In this document: piece after piece, positions 59,151 to 64,000 of the stretch
How the letters are laid out: each line of letters begins with the position of its first letter
How positions within the stretch are numbered: the stretch's first letter is position 1
Origin: Lactobacillus laiwuensis
GTDB taxonomy: Bacteria > Bacillota > Bacilli > Lactobacillales > Lactobacillaceae
Assembly: GCF_019972835.1 (NCBI RefSeq)
Contig: NZ_BPPB01000005.1
Coordinates: forward strand, 124,001 to 188,000
Direction: 5' to 3'
DNA: 64,000 bases
Position numbers and translations under genes: made by a program
The notes under the pieces: model-generated
What the model was told of the DNA's origin: nothing
What the model saw: only the letters and a program-made list of their open reading frames with translations
Databases searched by the model: none

Positions 59151-60392
59151 ATGACAAAAATAACAAAATTACAAAAAATATACCCGTGGTTAATTATTAT
59201 TGCTTCAGGCTTACTGATGAGTTTGTTGGAATATACCTACACGTTGTTATTTAGCCTTTTCCTAAACCCTTTAGTTCATTCGCTAAATAGTAGAATGTCA
59301 ATTGTGTCACTTTATTATACGTTGATCAGTTTTTCCATTGCGGCAATGCTGCCGTTAATTAATAAAATAATTGCTAAAATCAGTTTAAGTAAAATAACTT
59401 TCACGGCAATAATTATAGGCTCACTCAGTATTTGGTATTTTTCACATATCACTCAAGTTTGGGAATTATATATTCTTGCTGTTATTGTTGGAATTTGTAG
59501 TGCAACGTGTGGAACCGTTGTTCAAGGTATTGTCCTCAATAATTGGTTTGTTAGTAGAAAAAATTTGGCTTTTACAATGGGCTCATTTGTTTCCACCATT
59601 TATTTGTTGATTATGACACCAGTTTTAACTTATCTAATCTCTATTTCAGGTTGGAGACAAACAATGTTTATGTTGTTTTGGTTGACATTAATTATAGGAA
59701 TACCTTGCTCGTTAATAATGAAAGCCAAGCCTCAGGATGTAGGTCTAAAGCCGTACGGCTTTGATGAATGTTTAAAAAGAAATACTAATAGTAAAACAGC
59801 AAATAATTCAAAGCAGCTGAAAAAGCTTTGGCTTTCACAACCATTTATACTCACATTGATTTTCTTCATTGCAATTACTTTTGCTTCAAACATGAATCAG
59901 CTTTTTCCTACTTATGCTGTTAAAGTTGGTTTTGGCGCAGCAATAGGAGGTTTAATGGAAACAATTATGACCGGAATTGATATTCTAGTTACACCAGTGT
60001 TTGCCATCACTACCGAAAAATTTGGTGGAGCCAAGTCTCTGCCAGTTTGGTTATTTTTGGGCTTATGCACATTTCCTCTTCTGATTCTGGCAACAGTTAA
60101 ACACGAGCCAATTTTTGCCCTAGTTAGTGCCATTGGAGCTGACATCTTGACAGATATTTATGGGCCGGGAGAGCAGATCTTTGCAAAAGACATTTTAGGT
60201 AAAGACTTTGCGGCAGGATATTCATATATTAATTCTATTACTTATTTAGTAGGAGCTTTTGCAGTACCTGCAGTTAGTCTAGTTTATGAACTTTCATTAA
60301 ACTGGAACGTGGTTTTTATTTTAGGAATCATTTTGTTAATAATAATGTTATCTGTACTCTTTTGGGGTTATCACAAAGTAGAATATAAGTAG
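59151..60392 (+). CDS. MFS transporter, second copy
   Basis: 413 residues, about twelve helices, clearly paralogous to the transporter at 56364 (shared PWLIIIASGLLMS, GTVVQGIVLNNWFV, GEQIFAKDILGKDFAAGYSY). It lies in the same direction 36 bases after the first flavoprotein and is convergent with the second flavoprotein. Substrate unknown but presumably chemically related to that of the first set. Confidence 0.9.
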   Translation: MTKITKLQKIYPWLIIIASGLLMSLLEYTYTLLFSLFLNPLVHSLNSRMSIVSLYYTLISFSIAAMLPLINKIIAKISLSKITFTAIIIGSLSIWYFSHITQVWELYILAVIVGICSATCGTVVQGIVLNNWFVSRKNLAFTMGSFVSTIYLLIMTPVLTYLISISGWRQTMFMLFWLTLIIGIPCSLIMKAKPQDVGLKPYGFDECLKRNTNSKTANNSKQLKKLWLSQPFILTLIFFIAITFASNMNQLFPTYAVKVGFGAAIGGLMETIMTGIDILVTPVFAITTEKFGGAKSLPVWLFLGLCTFPLLILATVKHEPIFALVSAIGADILTDIYGPGEQIFAKDILGKDFAAGYSYINSITYLVGAFAVPAVSLVYELSLNWNVVFILGIILLIIMLSVLFWGYHKVEYK

Positions 60393-60395
60393 ACT

Positions 60396-60441
60396 AAAAG
60401 GGATTGCTCAGTAATCTACCGTACTGAGCAATCCCTCTTTT
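60396..60441. terminator. Terminator between convergent genes
   Basis: AGGGATTGCTCAGTA (60399-60413) pairs perfectly with TACTGAGCAATCCCT (60422-60436). Confidence 0.88.
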
Positions 60442-60463
60442 GTTAAATTACGTACTTTCTTGT

Positions 60464-61903
60464 TTATTTTGTAATGTCATCAATTGCATTTCTTGCAGAG
60501 TAGACACAGTATCCTGCGTGTGTGCCGCTAACTTCGACTCCATATGTATCACCATAAATAACGCCGGAGCCATCACTTCCGATAGCATATAAGTGCTTTA
60601 TAGCTTTGCCGTTGGTATCAATAACTTCGTTTTTCAGGTTAACTTTTAGACCATCGCCTGTTGTAAAGGCTCCAACTTGCATTTCCAAAGCATAAAATGG
60701 GCCTTCTTTGACAGGTAGTAAATATTCTGCAGGTTTACCAAAATCATTATCACTTCCAATTTCTGAAAAATGATTGTATCTTGCAATACTTCTTTGAAGG
60801 TTAGGGGTATTTAATTTTTCTGCTAAGTCAGATATAGTTTCACTTTTAGTTATAAAACTGAGTTTTTTGTCTAAGGCAGTTTTAATTTCTTTTTTCAAGT
60901 TGGGATAGTTAGGTAATTCATAAAATGGATGCAAATCAAGTGGAAACTGTTTATTAGTAAAATCATCAATTGTTTTTTGATCAAAAATCGCAAAAATACG
61001 ATCTTGACGTAACATAGAATTCCCTTCATTGGCCCAATTTGTTACACATGCATATTCATTAACGAAACGATCGCCATTTTCGTTAACCCATAAAACTGGC
61101 TCATCACAGACAGCACTGCCTAAGTTCCAATCAGATAGTTCGTAAGCGGGCACTTGATTAGTTTCATCATAAATTTGGCCACCAAAATTCATTGTCATTC
61201 CGGTGAAAAATTTACGTGCACCTAGTGACCAGGCCAATTTTAGACCGTCACCTGTACTTTTACCAGAATTGACAGCAACAATTTTTTGAGGATTATATTT
61301 ATGAGCATGCTTCATTAGTTCTTTATTGTTTAAGTAACCTCCAGAAGCCAAAACAATATTTTTAGCTAAAACAGTCTGTTCAGACTTATCGCTAACATTA
61401 ACAAGTTTAAGACTAAATTCTCCTGTTTCTGTCTGAGTTATTTCAGTGGCTTGGGTTAAAGTTTTTATTTCAATACCTTTACTTTTGATATAGGGTTCTA
61501 AGGCGTTATGAATAGCTTTATCACCATATCCTTCAAATAGATGCCATGTGGCAAAACCAGTGCCCATATTAACGACACCTTTGAATTTTACGCCATGTTG
61601 TTGCAGCCAACTGACATTTTCAGCTGATTGTTCAATATACTTTTTCCAGATTAATCCATTAGCTTCATAATGGGAGTAATCTAGTTCGGTTTGGAGAATG
61701 CTTTCAGGCTTAATGCTGATTCCTGCTTCTTTTTGCATCTGTGACTGAACTGCAAAAATCCCTTCAACATAGTTGCCTGTTCCACCAGTAGTATGACCCT
61801 TTTCTACAAGAAGAGTTTTTAAGTTTTTATCAGCCGCTTCAGTTGCTGCAGCAAATCCAGACAGACCACCGCCTACAATGACTACATCATAATTATCCAA
61901 CAT
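60464..61903 (-). CDS. Fumarate-reductase-like flavoprotein, second copy
   Basis: 479-residue FAD protein with a regular dinucleotide site (VVIVGGGLSGFAAATEAADKNLKTLLVE), a GHTTGGTGNYVEG loop, and C-terminal HLYAIGSDGSGVIYGDTYGVEVSG. No signal peptide and no FMN-binding domain. It is divergent from its own LysR gene and convergent with the second MFS transporter. Low identity to the first flavoprotein suggests a different substrate. Reductase versus dehydrogenase direction cannot be told. Confidence 0.85.
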   Translation of the reverse strand: MLDNYDVVIVGGGLSGFAAATEAADKNLKTLLVEKGHTTGGTGNYVEGIFAVQSQMQKEAGISIKPESILQTELDYSHYEANGLIWKKYIEQSAENVSWLQQHGVKFKGVVNMGTGFATWHLFEGYGDKAIHNALEPYIKSKGIEIKTLTQATEITQTETGEFSLKLVNVSDKSEQTVLAKNIVLASGGYLNNKELMKHAHKYNPQKIVAVNSGKSTGDGLKLAWSLGARKFFTGMTMNFGGQIYDETNQVPAYELSDWNLGSAVCDEPVLWVNENGDRFVNEYACVTNWANEGNSMLRQDRIFAIFDQKTIDDFTNKQFPLDLHPFYELPNYPNLKKEIKTALDKKLSFITKSETISDLAEKLNTPNLQRSIARYNHFSEIGSDNDFGKPAEYLLPVKEGPFYALEMQVGAFTTGDGLKVNLKNEVIDTNGKAIKHLYAIGSDGSGVIYGDTYGVEVSGTHAGYCVYSARNAIDDITK

Positions 61904-62005
61904 TTCAAATATCCTTTCTTTTATTCTTTAAGTTAATGATAGACTGCAGAATATAGAACTGACTTTTATAGTTTGGAATAAGTTATCACTAAGAGGAATA
62001 GTAAA

Positions 62006-62896
62006 ATGAATTTTACCCAACTTCGTTGTTTTATCACTGTCAGTGACAATTTAAGTTTCACGATTGCAGCTCGCAAACTTAATTTTTCTCAACCTGCAAT
62101 TTCCAAAAATATCAATGACTTGGAAAAAGAATTAAAAACCCAACTTCTTGTTCGTAATCCCCATCAAATCGCGTTGACAACTGATGGTATCTATTTTTAC
62201 AATGTTGCTCTCAATATTCTCAAGGAAAAAGATGCTGCAATTGCTAATATTAAAAATATTCACAAAGAAAAGTCTTTCCGTGATATTAAAATAGGCTTGG
62301 ATTATTCACCTTTTGAAAGCATCTTTTTAGCAGACTTTTTAAAGGGATTTGAACCAACAAGTTTCAATTTCATTATTAATTATTTAGGAAACTATGTTTC
62401 TCAAATTGCTAATAGTAAAATTGATATGGCCCTACTTTCTAGTGATCTTGTTAATAATGCTGTAGGAATAAGCTTTAACCAATTACTATCGGGAAAGTTT
62501 TTACTGATGTTTAATTCTAATAGCAAATTACATTTTAAAAAAATAGTAAACTTAGATGAACTTAAAAGTTATAGAGTATTAGTTTTATTTACAGATCAAA
62601 CTTATCCTAGCCTTTTTAAGCTTAATCAACTTCTTTATCAAAAACTTGAGAAGAAAAATATTAAAGCAGTTGATAACTACTTTTTGATGTACAATTACGT
62701 CTTGTCAACGGAAAGGGTGGTAGCGATTATTCCTAATTTTGCGATTGATCCTACTCAAAAAGGGATCAGTTACCGGCAACTAAATTACTATGATGATTTT
62801 TCATATGGATTAGCATACTCATCTTTAAGGGAGAACGATCCGTTAGTTAAAAAAATAACGGCAAATTTAAGGCAAAGTATCAAATCTGATATCTAG
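62006..62896 (+). CDS. LysR-family regulator, second copy
   Basis: 296 residues with the LysR helix-turn-helix at the start (MNFTQLRCFITVSDNLSFTIAARKLNFSQPAISKNINDLE) and a ligand domain. AAGAGG precedes the ATG. It is divergent from the second flavoprotein gene with about 100 bases between, the usual arrangement for LysR control. Confidence 0.92.
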   Translation: MNFTQLRCFITVSDNLSFTIAARKLNFSQPAISKNINDLEKELKTQLLVRNPHQIALTTDGIYFYNVALNILKEKDAAIANIKNIHKEKSFRDIKIGLDYSPFESIFLADFLKGFEPTSFNFIINYLGNYVSQIANSKIDMALLSSDLVNNAVGISFNQLLSGKFLLMFNSNSKLHFKKIVNLDELKSYRVLVLFTDQTYPSLFKLNQLLYQKLEKKNIKAVDNYFLMYNYVLSTERVVAIIPNFAIDPTQKGISYRQLNYYDDFSYGLAYSSLRENDPLVKKITANLRQSIKSDI

Positions 62897-63027
62897 ATAC
62901 TATTCTTTAAAGAAAAAGCTCAATTTCAAAAGTTGTCTATGTTCTGATGTTTTTGGTAAAAAATCATAATAAATTATTAATATATTAATCAAAAACCATA
63001 ATAAAATAACTAAAAATATAAGTCATA

Positions 63028-63057
63028 AAAAACCAAACTTGTTTAAGTTTGGTTTTT
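63028..63057. terminator. Terminator before dapF
   Basis: AAAAACCAAACTT pairs perfectly with AAGTTTGGTTTTT around a 4-base loop; can act in both directions between the convergent genes. Confidence 0.85.
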
Positions 63058-63072
63058 AAAATATCAGCTACT

Positions 63073-64000
63073 TTAGTTATTATTCACAGCAATAAAATTC
63101 TGATATGCTTCATTCTCTGAAGTAGTGGTAATCTTAAAATTATTAAAATCAGGCTGCTTCTGGTGCAAGGTACTTTCTGCAACGTCAATGTAATGTGTAA
63201 CTGTCGCATTTCCAATTAATTCGATCCAATAGCTATTGGCGGTGCGATGTACCTTTGTTTGGACAAATCCTCCGGGATTTGAAACAGTCAGCAATTTATC
63301 AAACAGATCCTGTGACTTGTTGGTCAAAGCGTAAATTAAGCTTGCTGCAGACATGCCAGTACCACAAGCGTTGGTAAAACCAACACCGCGCTCAAAAGTG
63401 CGAACGAAAAGGTGGCCAGAAGACAAAACTTGAGCAAAACTGACATTTACTCCATCTGGAAAATAAGGATTTTTATGATTTAATTTTGTTCCTAAATTTG
63501 CTAGTAGGTCACTTTTTAAAACATCATCTGAAACTAAACTAATCAAATGAGGATTGGGAACAGCAACTGCTGAAAAAGTTAACTTGAGTGCAAATTCAGG
63601 TACTGCTTGGTTTAGTAGTTCAGAGCAACCTAAGTTAGTAAAAGGAAGATCTGCAGCTGCAAAACTAACCGGACTAATTTCGACACTGACTGCTTTAACG
63701 TTTTGCGCCCAGTCTGGCTGACAACTAACACGCAAATCACTTTGCATTGTTTCGACTTTGAAAGATTGCTTGTGGTATTTTTGCGCTAGATAACGGCCCA
63801 CAGTCCGTAAGCCATTGCCACACATGGAAGCAAAAGAACCATCAGCATTAATGACCTGCATTTTGCCTAAAACTTGTGGGTGCTGCGAATTGCTGACTAC
63901 TAACAGACCATCAGCTCCGTTTAATAATCCAGTGGTAGAGTTTGTTATTTGCCGAGCCAAATTGACCAATTCGTCTTTAGTTAAAGGGGTTTGCAATTGA
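63073..64000 (-). CDS. dapF: Diaminopimelate epimerase (partial, start off window)
   Basis: At least 309 residues visible. The two active-site cysteines are in SMCGNGLRTVGRY and TNACGTGMSAAS, with GVNVSFAQV between. Converts LL- to meso-diaminopimelate for lysine and peptidoglycan synthesis. The visible TTG at 63996 is an internal Leu codon: the frame stays open to the edge (Q-L-Q-T-P-L) and dapF proteins normally begin about 25 residues earlier, so the true start lies beyond the window. It is probably part of a lysine/DAP operon continuing to the right. Confidence 0.93.
   Translation of the reverse strand, partial: QLQTPLTKDELVNLARQITNSTTGLLNGADGLLVVSNSQHPQVLGKMQVINADGSFASMCGNGLRTVGRYLAQKYHKQSFKVETMQSDLRVSCQPDWAQNVKAVSVEISPVSFAAADLPFTNLGCSELLNQAVPEFALKLTFSAVAVPNPHLISLVSDDVLKSDLLANLGTKLNHKNPYFPDGVNVSFAQVLSSGHLFVRTFERGVGFTNACGTGMSAASLIYALTNKSQDLFDKLLTVSNPGGFVQTKVHRTANSYWIELIGNATVTHYIDVAESTLHQKQPDFNNFKITTTSENEAYQNFIAVNNN

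Noticed and set aside
1-64000. CRISPR arrays, rRNA or tRNA genes
   Set aside because: No regularly spaced direct repeats and no recognisable tRNA or rRNA sequences were seen anywhere in the window.

Overview
The window reads as chromosomal DNA of an AT-rich, fermentative member of the Lactobacillaceae, most likely Lactobacillus sensu stricto. The evidence is a lactobacillus-type dltXABCD operon, clpL behind a CIRCE element, many PTS transporters, a DUF3737/PatB pair, an M20/DUF3100 operon, and low GC throughout. There are no rRNA or tRNA genes, no CRISPR array, no intact insertion sequence and no recognisable integrase or phage gene.

Layout. 1-9.4 kb: a partial AmaP-like gene, nagB with an operator filling its promoter spacer, an ABC exporter, a DUF218 membrane protein, a CPBP protease, a P1B-type metal ATPase, an unknown gene and a CbpB/DarB-like CBS protein. 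9.4-9.9 kb: a compact non-coding block with hairpins and two related mini-ORFs. 9.9-15.8 kb: the teichoic-acid D-alanylation operon dltX-A-B-C-D, ending in a serine hydrolase that may be a DltE-like counterpart. 15.8-24.0 kb: a small RNA gene with its own promoter and terminator, then an AT-rich 8 kb island holding a LevR-type sigma-54 activator, a perfect -24/-12 promoter, a mannose-family PTS with two EIIB subunits and an unclassified glycoside hydrolase. The island ends in an exact 86-bp copy of the 3' part of the small RNA. 24-32.4 kb: DUF975 protein, RHH protein, an orphan EIIC, a DUF915 hydrolase, a UvrA-like protein, and clpL behind three DnaA-box-like sequences and a CIRCE. 32.4-41 kb: branched-chain aminotransferase, a TetR/TSUP divergent pair, a beta-glucoside PTS with phospho-beta-glucosidase, and DUF3737/PatB. 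41-46.8 kb: an M20 amidohydrolase with two membrane proteins, a decayed zinc alcohol dehydrogenase, and an oxidoreductase with a MerR regulator. 46.9-55 kb: DUF805, a stress SDR, GNAT, deaminase and ASCH genes, an ABC-F protein behind a transcription attenuator, a C26 peptidase with an amino-acid permease, and an alpha/beta hydrolase. 55-63 kb: two sets of LysR regulator, MFS transporter and fumarate-reductase-like flavoprotein. 63-64 kb: dapF, cut by the window edge.

Chromosome-scale signals. Four sequences close to the ParB site parS and three matching the Noc-binding site of Firmicutes are scattered through the window, with one of each 44 bp apart in a gene-free stretch. With the DnaA-box cluster, they suggest the origin-proximal part of the chromosome. 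The strongest candidate for an undescribed system is the sigma-54-controlled PTS/glycosidase island, which looks inserted into the 3' end of a small RNA gene.
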